DNA of 64,000 nt, from assembly GCF_014202425.1 (NCBI RefSeq), contig NZ_JACHGT010000012.1, positions 182,100 through 246,099 on the forward strand, given 5' to 3'. The notes under the pieces were generated by a model. That model worked only from the letters and a program-made list of their open reading frames with translations, made no database searches and was not told where the DNA came from. This document shows, piece after piece, positions 8,622-19,175 of this stretch (positions within the stretch are counted from its first letter, which is position 1; the number at the start of each line of letters is the position of its first letter). The position numbers were made by a program, and so were the translations under genes. This stretch comes from Phytomonospora endophytica. Lineage in GTDB: Bacteria; Actinomycetota; Actinomycetes; Mycobacteriales; Micromonosporaceae.

Positions 8622-8745
8622 TGACGTGCCCCCCTGCCCCTTGCGCCCCTTCAGGCGGAGTCCACCCCCATTAGAGCACCAAGCTCCTGAATATGCACCA
8701 AACCGGCAGGATCAGGCGTCTTCGTCGTCGGTCCGCTGCGTCCAC

Positions 8746-8751
8746 TAGGGT
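8746..8751 (+). promoter_or_regulatory. -10 element TAGGGT of a probably leaderless gene
   Basis: TAGGGT fits the actinobacterial TANNNT -10 and stands seven bases before the ATG of the Lrp-type gene. No ribosome site is visible, so transcription probably starts at or next to the start codon. Confidence 0.5.
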
Positions 8752-8758
8752 CGCAGCC

Positions 8759-9220
8759 ATGGATGACATCGACCGTCGGCTGCTGGAGATGCTGCGCGTG
8801 GACGGCCGCCGTTCCTATGCCGAGCTGGCCCGGCAGGTGGGTCTTTCCGCCCCCGCCGTGCACGACCGGATGGGCCGGCTGGAACGCAACGGCGTGATCA
8901 CCGGCTACCGCGCCGAGGTCAACCCCGAGGCCGTCGGCCTGGGTGTGACGGCCCTGATCGGCATCCAGGAGCGGACCGACACCGAGTACTCGGTGGTCAC
9001 CGACGCGCTGGAGCAGATCCCGGAGGTCGAGTCCTGCTATTTCCTGGCCGGTGAGGAGTCGTTCCTCATCAAGGTGCGGGTCGGGGCGATCGGCGAGCTG
9101 GAGCAGCTCGTGAACCGTCTCAACCGGCTGCCGGGGGTCGCGCGCACGCGGACGGCGATCGCGCTGTCGACGAAGTGGGAAGCCCGGCCGCAGCCCCTCG
9201 GCACACCCAGGGAGGAGTGA
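8759..9220 (+). CDS. Lrp/AsnC-family transcriptional regulator
   Basis: 153 residues from ATG 8759. The N-terminal HTH reads MDDIDRRLLEMLRVDGRRSY then ELARQVGLSAPAVHDRMGRL. The C-terminal RAM ligand-binding domain starts near residue 65 (GVTALIGIQERTDTEY) and includes the family acidic turn near CYFLAGEESFLIKV. Members sense amino acids. The nearest plausible target is the cysteine-metabolising cds1 gene 95 bp downstream on the same strand, which is inference from position only. Confidence 0.9.
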   Translation: MDDIDRRLLEMLRVDGRRSYAELARQVGLSAPAVHDRMGRLERNGVITGYRAEVNPEAVGLGVTALIGIQERTDTEYSVVTDALEQIPEVESCYFLAGEESFLIKVRVGAIGELEQLVNRLNRLPGVARTRTAIALSTKWEARPQPLGTPREE

Positions 9221-9315
9221 GGCGCAGTCCACTCCGCACCCCGATTGGCCGCGTCGGCGGCCGCCCCCGGCGGCTATGTTGACCAGGCAGAAGCGATCAT
9301 CACCCGGGGAGCGCC

Positions 9316-10404
9316 ATGAAGACCGTCGACCGATGTTGCGACAAGACCCGAGGCTGGGTCAACGAGGCCATCGCGAAGGTCCACGCCGACGCCAACCGCA
9401 GCGCCGACACGCACCTGCTGACCTTTCCGCTGCCCGTGGAGTGGGGCGTCGACCTGTACTTGAAGGACGAGTCGGTGCATCCGACGGGCAGCCTGAAGCA
9501 CCGGCTGGCGCGGTCGCTGTTCCTGTACGCCTTGTGCAACGGGTGGATCACCGAGGGGACGCCGGTGATCGAGGCGTCGAGCGGGTCGACGGCGGTGAGC
9601 GAGGCCTACTTCGCGCGGATGCTGGGGCTGCCGTTCATCGCGGTGATGCCGCGGTCGACGAGCGAGGAGAAGGTCAACCTCATCGAGTTCATGGGCGGCA
9701 CGTGCCATCTGGTCGACGATCCGGCGACGGTCGTCGACGAGGCGCGGCGGCTGGCCGGTGAGCGCGACGGGCATTTCATGGACCAGTTCACCTACGCCGA
9801 GCGGGCGACGGACTGGCGTGGCAACAACAACATCGCCGAGTCGGTGTTCCAGCAGTTGAGCGCCGAGCGGCATCCGGTGCCGACGTGGGTGGTGGTCGGC
9901 GCGGGAACGGGCGGGACCTCGGCGACGATCGGGCGTTACGTTCGCTACCAGGGGCATCCGACGAAGGTGTGCGTCGCCGACCCGGAGAACTCGGCGTTCT
10001 TCGCCGGGTGGAGCGAGGCCAACCCGGCGGCGACGGTGCGGGGCGGGTCGCGGATCGAGGGGATCGGGCGGCCGCGGGTGGAGCCGTCGTTCATTCCGAC
10101 GGTCGTGGACCGGATGGTGCAGGTGCCCGACGCGGCTTCGGTGGCGGCGCTTCGGGTGGCGTCGAAACTTCTCGGCCGACGGGTGGGCGGTTCGACGGGG
10201 ACGAACCTGTGGGCGGCGTTCGCGCTGATCGGCGAGATGCGCGCGGCCGGTGTCGCGGGGAGCGTCGTGACGCTGCTGTGCGACTCGGGCGAACGCTACG
10301 GTCACAGCTATTTCGACGACGGGTGGGTCGCGGCGCAGGGCATGGACCTGGCGCCGCACGAGACGGCGATCGGCGAGTTCCTGCGGACGGGCGACTGGGC
10401 GTGA
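9316..10404 (+). CDS. cds1: PLP-dependent L-cysteine desulfhydrase, Cds1 type
   Basis: 362 residues of the cysteine-synthase-like fold II PLP family, closest in motif order to mycobacterial Cds1 ([15 protein letters not shown] start, [24 protein letters not shown]). The Schiff-base lysine is K61 in HPTGSLKHR. The phosphate loop is [13 protein letters not shown], and the C-terminal [17 protein letters not shown] is typical. Cds1 releases H2S, pyruvate and ammonia from cysteine and helps redox balance. Ribosome site GGGGAG ends six bases before the ATG. A large hairpin follows the stop. The family match is strong; catalysis is inferred. Confidence 0.88.
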   Translation: MKTVDRCCDKTRGWVNEAIAKVHADANRSADTHLLTFPLPVEWGVDLYLKDESVHPTGSLKHRLARSLFLYALCNGWITEGTPVIEASSGSTAVSEAYFARMLGLPFIAVMPRSTSEEKVNLIEFMGGTCHLVDDPATVVDEARRLAGERDGHFMDQFTYAERATDWRGNNNIAESVFQQLSAERHPVPTWVVVGAGTGGTSATIGRYVRYQGHPTKVCVADPENSAFFAGWSEANPAATVRGGSRIEGIGRPRVEPSFIPTVVDRMVQVPDAASVAALRVASKLLGRRVGGSTGTNLWAAFALIGEMRAAGVAGSVVTLLCDSGERYGHSYFDDGWVAAQGMDLAPHETAIGEFLRTGDWA

Positions 10405-10411
10405 GTGTTGG

Positions 10412-10457
10412 CGCCTCGCATCGTTTGAATCTCCCCCAGATCGAACGATGCGAGGCG
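10412..10457. terminator. Long hairpin after cds1
   Basis: The 14-bp arms CGCCTCGCATCGTT (10412-10425) and AACGATGCGAGGCG (10444-10457) match perfectly, and three further pairs including one G-T extend the stem inward. There is no T-run. It is a likely terminator, though the length and symmetry would also suit a protein-binding site. Confidence 0.7.
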
Positions 10458-10616
10458 GCCCCACCCCCGTACTCGTGCCTCGTGCACCATTGATTGAGCA
10501 CACATCGGCGACGCTGCGTCGACCCGTCCGGACGCTCCCGTACGTTCCCGTACAGGCACCGGCTACGATCGCAAGCCCCGGCACGGCAGGAGGCGCCGTC
10601 GCAAAGGAGCCAGATC

Positions 10617-12935
10617 GTGACGCCGAACGACCCCGCAGAACGCCCCGATCCCGCCCGGGTCGGCTCATCGGCGGATCTCGCGCGGGAACTGCGTTTACTG
10701 AAAATGTGGGCCGGTGACCCGTCGTTGCGGGCACTGGCGAAACGGACGGGCGTGCCCGCCTCGACCTTGAGCGACGCGCTCAACGGGAGCCGTCCGCTGC
10801 CGAGGCTGCCGGTGCTGCGCGGCCTCGTCGAAGAGCTGGATCCCCCGTCCGGCAAGGCATGGGAGGCGGCGTGGCGGCGGGCGAGGGCGGCCGATCTGGG
10901 CGTCCGCGATCAGCCGGCGGAGCCGGGTGTCCCGACGCCGAGACAGCTTCCCTTCGACGTCCGGGGATTCATCGGCCGCGAGTCGCTGTTGCGGCAACTC
11001 GACGACCTGCTCGACCCGTCGGGGCGACCGCCGGCGGCGGTGCTGTCGGCGCTGACGGGCAGCGGCGGCGTCGGGAAGACGGCCCTGGCCGTCCACTGGG
11101 GACACCGCGTCGCGGGACGTTTCCGGGACGGGCAGCTCTACGTCGACCTGGCCGGTTTCGGGCCCGGGAAACCACGTACGGCGACGGAAGTGCACGGGCT
11201 CTTCCTGCGCGGCCTCGGCGTTCCGGCGTCGTCCATCCCCGTCAACGCCGACGAGCGCCTCGCGCTCTACCGCAGCCTCACCGCCGATCGCGCCCTGCTG
11301 GTCGTCCTCGACAACGCCGCCACCCCCGAGCAGGTGCGGCCGCTCCTCCCGACCGGACCCGACTCCTTCGCGGTGGTGACGACCCGCCACGCCTTCACCG
11401 GGCTGCGGGCACGGGACGGCGCGGTGCGCCTGTACGTCGACCTGCTGACTCCGGCGGAGGCGCTCTCCCTTCTGGGGGACCTGATCGGGGACCGGGTCAC
11501 GGCCGAACCGGAGGCCGCATTGTCCTTTGTGGAGCGTTGCTCGCGGTTGCCGCTGACCCTCCGGGTCGCCGCCCGGCACGCCGCCGACCGGCCCGGGGAC
11601 ACCCTCGCCGAACTCGTCGCGGACCTGTCCTCACGCGAACTGGACTTCTTCGCCGACCCCGGTGATCCCTACAGCGACGCGCGGGCGGTGTTCTCGTGGT
11701 CGCTGGAGAAGCTCGACGCCGACGCGGTCCGCCTGTTCCGGCTCATCGGCCTGCATCCCGGCCGCCGCGTCGACGCGCACACCGCCGCGGCACTGGCCGG
11801 AATCTCCTACGAGGACGCCGAACAGCGGCTCGGGACGCTCCTGCACGCGCACCTGATCGACGAGACCGACGCGCCGGAGAGCTACGGGACCCACGACCTG
11901 CTGCGGGCCTACGCCGCCGAACTCGCATCCACTTTGGACACCGCCGCCGTCGACGCGGCCCGCGAGCGGCTCGCCGACTACTACGTCCACACCACGGCCA
12001 ACGCCAAGGACGCCGAACACTCCTGGGACCCCTGCGACCACAGCGTTCTGCCGGGTTCTGACCACCACGCCCGCCGCTTCGAGAACAGCGTCGACGGGGC
12101 CGCGTGGCTCGACGCCGAACTCGACGACCTGGTCGCCGTCACCGCACAGGCCGCCGCGCACGGCCGGCGAGACCACGCGCAGTGGCTGTCGTCCCTGCTG
12201 TGGCGCCGCCTGCACCTGCATTCCCTGCACGACCAGGGAATGGCGATCCACCGGCACGCCTTCGAGGTCGCCGAGACCTACGGCGACGACGTCCACGCGG
12301 GTGCCGCGGCCTTCCGCATCGGCGACGTCTGGTGGCGGATCGGCGGGTACGCCGAGGCACTGGAGTGGTTCGAGCGGGCACGGGAGCACAAGCGGCGGGC
12401 CGACGACAAGCGAGGCCTCGGTCATGTGCTGAGCGGCCTCGGGACCGTGCACCTCCTCACCGGCGACCTGGGCGCCGCCCTGGAGTGCTACCGGGAATGC
12501 CGGGAACTCGCCGCGGCCGTCGGGGCCCCCGACTCCGAATGCGTCGCCATGCACAACCTCGCCGAGGTGCACGCCAGACTCGGCGAACACGAGGCCGCGC
12601 ACGAACTCTTCGCCGAGGTCGTGGCGCTCGCCGAACGGCACGACCTGCGCGACGCGCTCGCGACCGCGCTCATCGGACGCGCCACGGAACTGGTGCGGCT
12701 GGGCGATCCGGCCGCCGCCGAGGCCGACCTGCGCCGGGCGGGAGAACTGGCCCGGGAACTCGGATCGGAGGACCTGCGGGCGCAGATCCTCCTCGCGACG
12801 GGGATCGCGCTCGCGGCACGCGGTCGGCGACCGGAAGCCGAGGGCCACCTGCGGCGGTCGCTGCGGATGTTCGTGGAGCTGGGCAACGCGGCGGGACAGA
12901 GCGAGGCGGCCCGTGAACTGGCGAAGGTGGAGTGA
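10617..12935 (+). CDS. HTH - NB-ARC ATPase - TPR regulator (STAND family)
   Basis: 772 residues from GTG 10617, with AAGGAG seven bases upstream. Residues about 15-90 form an XRE-like helix-turn-helix (SLRALAKRTGVPASTLSDAL). A NB-ARC NTPase follows, with P-loop GSGGVGKTALAV (K154), Walker B ALLVVLDNA and VTTRHAFTGLRA. The last 280 residues are TPR-like repeats (GYAEALEWFERAREHKRRAD, GDLGAALECYRECRELAAAV). This is the AfsR/SARP-type STAND layout without the SARP DNA-binding and BTAD domains. Such proteins act as nucleotide-switched regulators; ligand and targets are unknown. It appears monocistronic. Confidence 0.88.
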   Translation: MTPNDPAERPDPARVGSSADLARELRLLKMWAGDPSLRALAKRTGVPASTLSDALNGSRPLPRLPVLRGLVEELDPPSGKAWEAAWRRARAADLGVRDQPAEPGVPTPRQLPFDVRGFIGRESLLRQLDDLLDPSGRPPAAVLSALTGSGGVGKTALAVHWGHRVAGRFRDGQLYVDLAGFGPGKPRTATEVHGLFLRGLGVPASSIPVNADERLALYRSLTADRALLVVLDNAATPEQVRPLLPTGPDSFAVVTTRHAFTGLRARDGAVRLYVDLLTPAEALSLLGDLIGDRVTAEPEAALSFVERCSRLPLTLRVAARHAADRPGDTLAELVADLSSRELDFFADPGDPYSDARAVFSWSLEKLDADAVRLFRLIGLHPGRRVDAHTAAALAGISYEDAEQRLGTLLHAHLIDETDAPESYGTHDLLRAYAAELASTLDTAAVDAARERLADYYVHTTANAKDAEHSWDPCDHSVLPGSDHHARRFENSVDGAAWLDAELDDLVAVTAQAAAHGRRDHAQWLSSLLWRRLHLHSLHDQGMAIHRHAFEVAETYGDDVHAGAAAFRIGDVWWRIGGYAEALEWFERAREHKRRADDKRGLGHVLSGLGTVHLLTGDLGAALECYRECRELAAAVGAPDSECVAMHNLAEVHARLGEHEAAHELFAEVVALAERHDLRDALATALIGRATELVRLGDPAAAEADLRRAGELARELGSEDLRAQILLATGIALAARGRRPEAEGHLRRSLRMFVELGNAAGQSEAARELAKVE

Positions 12936-13163
12936 GGCCTGCCCGGTCCTTTGCTGCGCCGCGCTGAGCAGCGGTTCGATCCGCGTTGTCACGTGCCCGT
13001 GCGAGTCGGCGCTCATCGCCGGGGCCGCGGGTCGCGTGGACGCGACGAGCCGTGCCGAGACGGCGCGGAAACCTCCGCCGCGGGTCGCCCGGCGGTACCG
13101 TCCGCACGAGCTGCCGCGGCCCGCCGCCGCCCTGCGCGGCCCGACTGTCCACAATGGCGTCGG

Positions 13164-14249
13164 CTAGCCCCGGGCCGGAACCGTCCCCGGGTCGAAGTCG
13201 TACAGCCAGCCCGTGGCCCGCTCGTAGAAGCGCGGGATGAACAGTCCCATCATCACTTCGTTGAGGCGGCGTTTGAGCGGGCCGGCGGTCTTGGCGCCGG
13301 TGTTGTCGCCGGCGGTCTTGAGGACCTTGGCGACGCGGTCACGGCGTTCGGCGGCGTAGGCGGCGAACGTGTCGCGGCCGAGACCGTGCCGGGCGAGCGC
13401 GAGGGACAGTACGACGGCGTCCTCGATGGCCATGGCGGCGCCCTGTCCGGCGCCGACGGGGTGGACGGCGTCGCCGACGAGGACGACGCGGTCGTCGTGC
13501 CAGCGGGTGACCTCGCCGAGGACGTGGTGCCTGATGGGGCCGCCGGCTTCCGTCGCGGTGGCGAGGATCCGGGCGACGTGGGGCGTGTCGCGGTAGAGGT
13601 CCACAAGGGACGGGACGGGTTCGTCGCCGTGGATCTGCGCGCTCCACCAGATGCGTCCGTCGGGCGATTCGACGTGGATGAACGCGCCGGGGGCGGCGAA
13701 GGTCATGTTGAACACGCCGGTCTCGCCGGTGCCCGGACTGAAACCGGAGACGCTGTACAGCCCGGCGTAGCGGGGTTCGCCGACGCCGGGGGCGAGGTGG
13801 GCGCGGGTCGCCGACCAGATGCCGTCGGCGCCGACGACCAGGTCGGCGTCCACATCGGACGGTGAGGGCACCCGTCGCCCGGTCTCGATCCGCACCCCCG
13901 CGTCGATCGCGGCCCGGCGCAGCGTCTCCACCAGGGCCCCGCGCATGAGCGTGACGCTGTGCATGTCGTCGGCTGCGCGGCGGCCGCGGGCGACCTCGCC
14001 GAGGAGCCTGCCCCCGGCGCCCCACATCCGCTGTGTGGGCACGTCGAATCCGGCCGCGCGGATCGCCGGGAGGCAGCCGAGGCTCTCCAGCCCGCGCAGG
14101 CCGTTGGCGGCGAGGCTCAGGTAGGAGCCGACGGCACCGGCCGGTTCGGCGTAGGCCTCGACGACGTCGACTTCGGCCCCGGTGGCGCGGCGGACGGCGA
14201 GCGCGGTGGTGGCGCCGGCGACTCCGCCGCCGATCACGGTGATCTTCAT
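13164..14249 (-). CDS. FAD-dependent monooxygenase (PHBH-like)
   Basis: 361 residues. The N-terminal dinucleotide fold is MKITVIGGGVAGATTALAVR. The DG motif is DLVVGADGIWSATR, and the second FAD motif is RVVLVGDAVHPVGAGQGAAM with MAIEDAVVL after it. Class A flavoprotein monooxygenases hydroxylate aromatic or polyketide-like substrates using NAD(P)H and O2. It is divergent from a TetR-family gene, and twin operator-like repeats lie between them, so it is probably the repressed target. The substrate cannot be told from sequence. Confidence 0.9.
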   Translation of the reverse strand: MKITVIGGGVAGATTALAVRRATGAEVDVVEAYAEPAGAVGSYLSLAANGLRGLESLGCLPAIRAAGFDVPTQRMWGAGGRLLGEVARGRRAADDMHSVTLMRGALVETLRRAAIDAGVRIETGRRVPSPSDVDADLVVGADGIWSATRAHLAPGVGEPRYAGLYSVSGFSPGTGETGVFNMTFAAPGAFIHVESPDGRIWWSAQIHGDEPVPSLVDLYRDTPHVARILATATEAGGPIRHHVLGEVTRWHDDRVVLVGDAVHPVGAGQGAAMAIEDAVVLSLALARHGLGRDTFAAYAAERRDRVAKVLKTAGDNTGAKTAGPLKRRLNEVMMGLFIPRFYERATGWLYDFDPGTVPARG

Positions 14250-14263
14250 GATCTCTCATTTCG

Positions 14264-14294
14264 CTGAATCTGGATTCGGTGAACTGTGATTCAG
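14264..14294. promoter_or_regulatory. Twin TetR operator candidates
   Basis: Two adjacent 16-bp sites, CTGAATCTGGATTCGG (14264-14279) and GTGAACTGTGATTCAG (14279-14294), share the pattern TGAAYYKKGATTC and are near-palindromic. They lie between the monooxygenase start (14249) and the TetR gene start (14337), so one dimer pair could control both genes. Confidence 0.6.
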
Positions 14295-14336
14295 TATGCT
14301 CGTTGGTATGGTCCCCGTCAACAGAGGAGGCGAGAC

Positions 14337-14939
14337 GTGACGGGCGTGCGCAAGCGGCGGGCCGGGGAGACCGAGGCGGCGCTGAAGGAGGCCGCCCGGC
14401 GGCTGTTCGTCGAACGCGGCTTCCTCAACACGAAGATCACCGACATCACGAAGGCCGCGGGCCGCTCGACGGGTTCCTTCTACGAGCACTTCACGGGCAA
14501 GGACGAGCTCCTCGCGGCGCTGCTGTCGGACATGCGCGGCGCGGCCGGCGCGGCGATCACCGAGCACCCGCGCGACCACGACCTGAGCGACCGCGACGAG
14601 CTGCGCGCCCACCTGGCCGTGGCGTGGGGCGTGTTCCGGGAGAACCTGCCGGTCGTCGTGGCACTGTTCCAGTCGATGGTCGCCGACGAACCGGGCTCGG
14701 GCCGCGCCTGGCGCGACCTCGCCACCGACACCGACATGCTGCGCGAACACCTGGAATGGCTGGCCGAACGCGGGCACGCCCTGCCCGGCCCGCCACGGAT
14801 CCTCGCGCCCGCCATGGGCGCCATGCTGGCGATGCTGGCCTACGCGGTCATGACGACCGACGAGGGCCCGGGCCTGTCGGACGCGGAGATCGTGGAGGCG
14901 CTGACGGGGTTGCTGCACAAGGGATTGAATGGTGATTGA
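14337..14939 (+). CDS. TetR-family regulator
   Basis: 200 residues from GTG 14337, preceded by AGGAGG six bases upstream; the open frame further upstream runs through the operator region. The N-terminal HTH is LFVERGFLNTKITDITKAAG followed by RSTGSFYEHFTGKDELL, the classic TetR recognition helix. The C-terminal ligand domain is specific to this protein. Probably represses itself and the divergent monooxygenase. Confidence 0.9.
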   Translation: MTGVRKRRAGETEAALKEAARRLFVERGFLNTKITDITKAAGRSTGSFYEHFTGKDELLAALLSDMRGAAGAAITEHPRDHDLSDRDELRAHLAVAWGVFRENLPVVVALFQSMVADEPGSGRAWRDLATDTDMLREHLEWLAERGHALPGPPRILAPAMGAMLAMLAYAVMTTDEGPGLSDAEIVEALTGLLHKGLNGD

Positions 14940-14977
14940 GTGAGCGCGAACTGACTCTCCGCACGTATCATCTGCGC

Positions 14978-15698
14978 GTGGTGAGTGCGCTAAAGGTGCC
15001 GGACACGACCGATCCGGACAAGGACATGGCCCGAGAGGCGAACGCGATCGCGCGTCGAAACCTGCGGGTGAGCAGGAAAGCGGCATGGGCCGCCATCGCG
15101 AGCGCGGTCATCGCGGCGGTGGTGGCGGTGCCCGTAGTGCTGACGTGGTGGAGCGATCCCCCGCTGTGGAGGAGCGTTCCGAGTGGACGGCCGAGATTCT
15201 CGACAGCCGTGCCACCGTCCCACGTGACGACGACCGCTCGTGCCCCTGGTACGGCTTCGACCTCGACGCCGTACCGACGAGCGGCACGTGGCCGATACAC
15301 CTGGTGACCTACCCCTCGGAACACATAGATCTCGCCTGGTACTTCTGTTCCGAGCTCGACATACCCTCACTGGCGTGGGTCGGCACCGACTACTCCACAT
15401 GGGGCGCTGCCGCCGCCGGTGCTCTCCCCGCCGACGCCGGCCCGTCCCCCGAGGACTGCCACGCCGCCGCGCTGGGCGACGCCCTCCCGGAGTGGAGGAT
15501 CGAGGAGTACTCGGGCAAGGAGAAGGCCGCCTACGGGACATCACTCTGTCTGCTGTCCAACCTCGGCCGACTCGCCAGGGTGACCTTCACGGAATGTGCC
15601 GTCTCCGCGCGGGGCCGGCTTCTCGACGTCGGTCTGCGGATCAGTGTCTGGACCCGGACCGGCGGTGGACCCGCGCCCACCGCCGCCCCTGAACCGTC

Positions 15699-15702
<4 letters not shown>
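14978..15702 (+). pseudogene. Membrane-anchored protein split by an apparent frameshift
   Basis: The frame from GTG 14978 (or 14981) encodes a hydrophilic N-terminus and one membrane helix (AAWAAIASAVIAAVVAVPVV, about residues 44-63), then loses coding character at about 15165. From there the next frame down (codons starting at 3n+1) is well coded and runs to the stop at 15702 (SEWTAEILDSRATV, SCPWYGFDLD, HLVTYPSEHIDLAWYFCSEL). The switch falls at a run of five C near 15160; one more C would join the halves into a protein of about 240 residues with an extracytoplasmic domain containing several Cys. It could be a sequencing error, a real mutation, or two overlapping genes. Function unknown. 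The 3' end overlaps fahA by four bases. Confidence 0.6.
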
Positions 15703-16906
<1,204 letters not shown>

Positions 16907-16910
<4 letters not shown>

Positions 16911-17752
16911 GGCTGTACAGGCTCCTCAATCAGCCCGAGACCGATCAGGTCATCGAGCGGTTCGGTGACGCTGCACGACCCGAATCCCGCCCACAACGGG
17001 CGCTCGCGGTCACGCAGCTCGTACGTAACGTCAACGAGCGGACGGGGATCAGTGTGACGCAAGGCTTCAGCGACCGTCGCGGCATCCGCCCCCTCGGCGG
17101 CCCGCACGCACGCGAGCAGCACGTTCAGGAAGCCGTGATGGGTGAACCCGGTGGCGCGGTCGGTGTGCCGGGCGGCGTGGTGCAGACCCGCGGTGAGCTT
17201 GAGCCGCATGTCCCGCTCGACGCAGGCGACGATGACCACGGCGAGCTCGTCGGGGGTCGGGAACAGCTCGGCGAGCAGCCCGCCGGTGCGGAACTTCGGG
17301 GTGATCACGGTGCCGACGAAGGTGTCGAGGGCCTCGTGCAGACCGAAGGTCAGGGGGATCTCGCCGTAGACGAGCGCTTCGCCCCATTCGCCGACGGTGG
17401 CCTTGAGCTCGGCGGCGCCGGGCATCGGGTCCTCACCGCGTTTGGCGACGGGGGCTTCGATCTGGGCGACGCGGACACCGGCGGGGAGTGCCGCGACGGC
17501 CTTGGTGACGGCGCCGATCCCGGTGTCGGCGACGACGCCGATGCGGAACTCGCCGTCGCCGTCCCAGTGACGGTCGAGGAGGGCGGGCAATTCAGTGAGT
17601 TGACTGGTCTTCACCAGCAGCGGGCCGACGAGTTCGCGGTACCACCTGACGCGATGATCGAGGTGGGCGCGCACGGCGTCGGGGAGGGACGCGCTGCCTG
17701 GTGGGAAGACCGCGGCGTCGTCGACGAAGCCGCGGAAGAGGGTCGGGATCAT
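16907..17752 (-). CDS. Conserved-looking protein of unknown function coupled to fahA
   Basis: 281 residues from ATG 17752 (MIPTLFRGFVDDAAVFPPGS); an upstream in-frame start at 17836 would run into the divergent promoter region. No signal peptide, membrane helix or cofactor motif is evident. The regular alternation of hydrophobic strands and helices (FRIGVVADTGIGAVTKAVAA, RVAQIEAPVAKRGED, ELAVVIVACVERDMRLKL, then TAGLHHAARH) would suit an alpha/beta barrel or similar. A conserved-looking histidine pair precedes GFTHHGFLNVLLA. The coupled start of fahA and the divergent hmgA place it in homogentisate catabolism. It could supply the maleylacetoacetate isomerase step, not otherwise visible here, but no sequence motif supports that. 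Confidence 0.8.
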
Positions 17753-17903
17753 GCCCAAAGGTAGCCCGGTTGACACGGGCACCCACGGTAGTCGATGCTC
17801 CAAAGGGAGGACAAGGGCGCGGGGGCCACGAACCAACCGTACTGTTGTCCGAGTTCGGCGCCGCCGGAAAAATACCGGGGCGCACCTGCGAGGAGGGGCG
17901 ACG

Positions 17904-19088
17904 ATGCCTTACTACCGCCGGATCGGCGAGATCCCGCGTAAGCGCCACACCCAGTTCCGGCAGCCGGACGGGTCGCTGTACGCCGAGGAACTGATGGGCG
18001 TCGAGGGCTTCTCCTCCGACTCCTCGCTGCTGTACCACCGGCACCTGCCGACGGCGATCACCGCCAGCGACGTGTTCACCCCGCCGCAGCCGCTGACCCG
18101 TGAGGCGAACCTCCCGCTGAAGCCCCGGCACCTGTCGACGCACAAGCTCGACGTGAGCGGCGCCGACCCGATCCTCGGCCGGCAGCACCTGCTCGCCAAC
18201 GAGGACTGCCGGATCTCCTACGCGGTCGCCGACACCCCGAGCCCGCTGTACCGCAACGCCATCGGTGACGAGTGCGTCTACGTCGAGTCGGGCAGCGCGC
18301 GCGTCGAGACGAGTTTCGGCGCGCTCGACATCGGCCAGGGCGACTACCTGATCATCCCGACCTCGACGATCCACCGCATCGTGCCCACAGGGGACGGTCC
18401 ACTTCGGACACTGGTAATCGAGGCGACCGGCCATATCACCCCGCCGAAGCGCTACCTGTCGGTGCGCGGGCAGCTCCTGGAGCACGCGCCCTACTGCGAA
18501 CGCGACATCCGCGGCCCCGAGGAGCCGCTGCTCGTCGACGGCGAGGAGGCCGAAGTCCTGGTGCAGCACCGGATCCGGGGCGGCATCGGGTGGACGAAGT
18601 TCACCTACGCGAACCACCCCTTCGACGTCGTCGGCTGGGACGGGCACCTCTACCCGTGGGTGTTCAACATCGCCGACTTCGAGCCGATCACCGGCCGCGT
18701 GCACCAGCCGCCGCCGGTGCACCAGACCTTCGAGGGCCCGAACTTCGTCATCTGCTCCTTCGTGCCGCGCAAGGTCGACTACCACGAGCTGGCGATCCCG
18801 GTCCCGTACAACCACCACAATGTGGACAGTGACGAGGTCCTGTTCTACACCGGCGGGAACTACGAGGCCCGCAAGGGATCGGGCATCGGGCAGGGCTCGA
18901 TCTCCCTGCACCCCAGCGGTTTCACGCACGGCCCGCAGCCGGGCGCGGCGGAACGGGCGATCGGCGTCGACTACTTCGACGAGCTCGCCGTCATGGTCGA
19001 CACCTTCCGCCCGCTGGACCTGTGCGACGCGGGGCTACGGTGTGAGGACCCCGGCTACGCGTGGACGTGGGCCCGGCGAACGGGTTAG
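17904..19088 (+). CDS. hmgA: Homogentisate 1,2-dioxygenase
   Basis: 394 residues from ATG 17904, with GAGGAGGGG just upstream. Cupin-fold dioxygenase motifs are present: MPYYRRIGEIPRKRHTQFR start, ECVYVESGSARVETSFG, IPTSTIHRIVP, the iron-ligand region VPYNHHNVDSDEVLFY with DYHELAIP, and the C-terminal SLHPSGFTHGPQPG. It opens the homogentisate ring to maleylacetoacetate. It is transcribed away from the unknown gene-fahA pair, so the 151-bp gap at 17753-17903 holds both promoters. A hairpin follows the stop. Confidence 0.95.
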   Translation: MPYYRRIGEIPRKRHTQFRQPDGSLYAEELMGVEGFSSDSSLLYHRHLPTAITASDVFTPPQPLTREANLPLKPRHLSTHKLDVSGADPILGRQHLLANEDCRISYAVADTPSPLYRNAIGDECVYVESGSARVETSFGALDIGQGDYLIIPTSTIHRIVPTGDGPLRTLVIEATGHITPPKRYLSVRGQLLEHAPYCERDIRGPEEPLLVDGEEAEVLVQHRIRGGIGWTKFTYANHPFDVVGWDGHLYPWVFNIADFEPITGRVHQPPPVHQTFEGPNFVICSFVPRKVDYHELAIPVPYNHHNVDSDEVLFYTGGNYEARKGSGIGQGSISLHPSGFTHGPQPGAAERAIGVDYFDELAVMVDTFRPLDLCDAGLRCEDPGYAWTWARRTG

Positions 19089-19104
19089 GACTGGCCCTGG
19101 TGAG

Positions 19105-19129
19105 ACCCGGGACTCCTTGAGTCCCGGGT
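19105..19129. terminator. Terminator hairpin after hmgA
   Basis: ACCCGGGACTC (19105-19115) pairs perfectly with GAGTCCCGGGT (19119-19129) around a 3-nt loop. A second short hairpin (CTGGGG/CCCCAG, 19154-19170) follows, just before the convergent hydrolase gene. Confidence 0.8.
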
Positions 19130-19175
19130 CCAGGGACGGAGTCCCCGGTGGGTCTGGGGCTTCGCCCCAGCCGGT

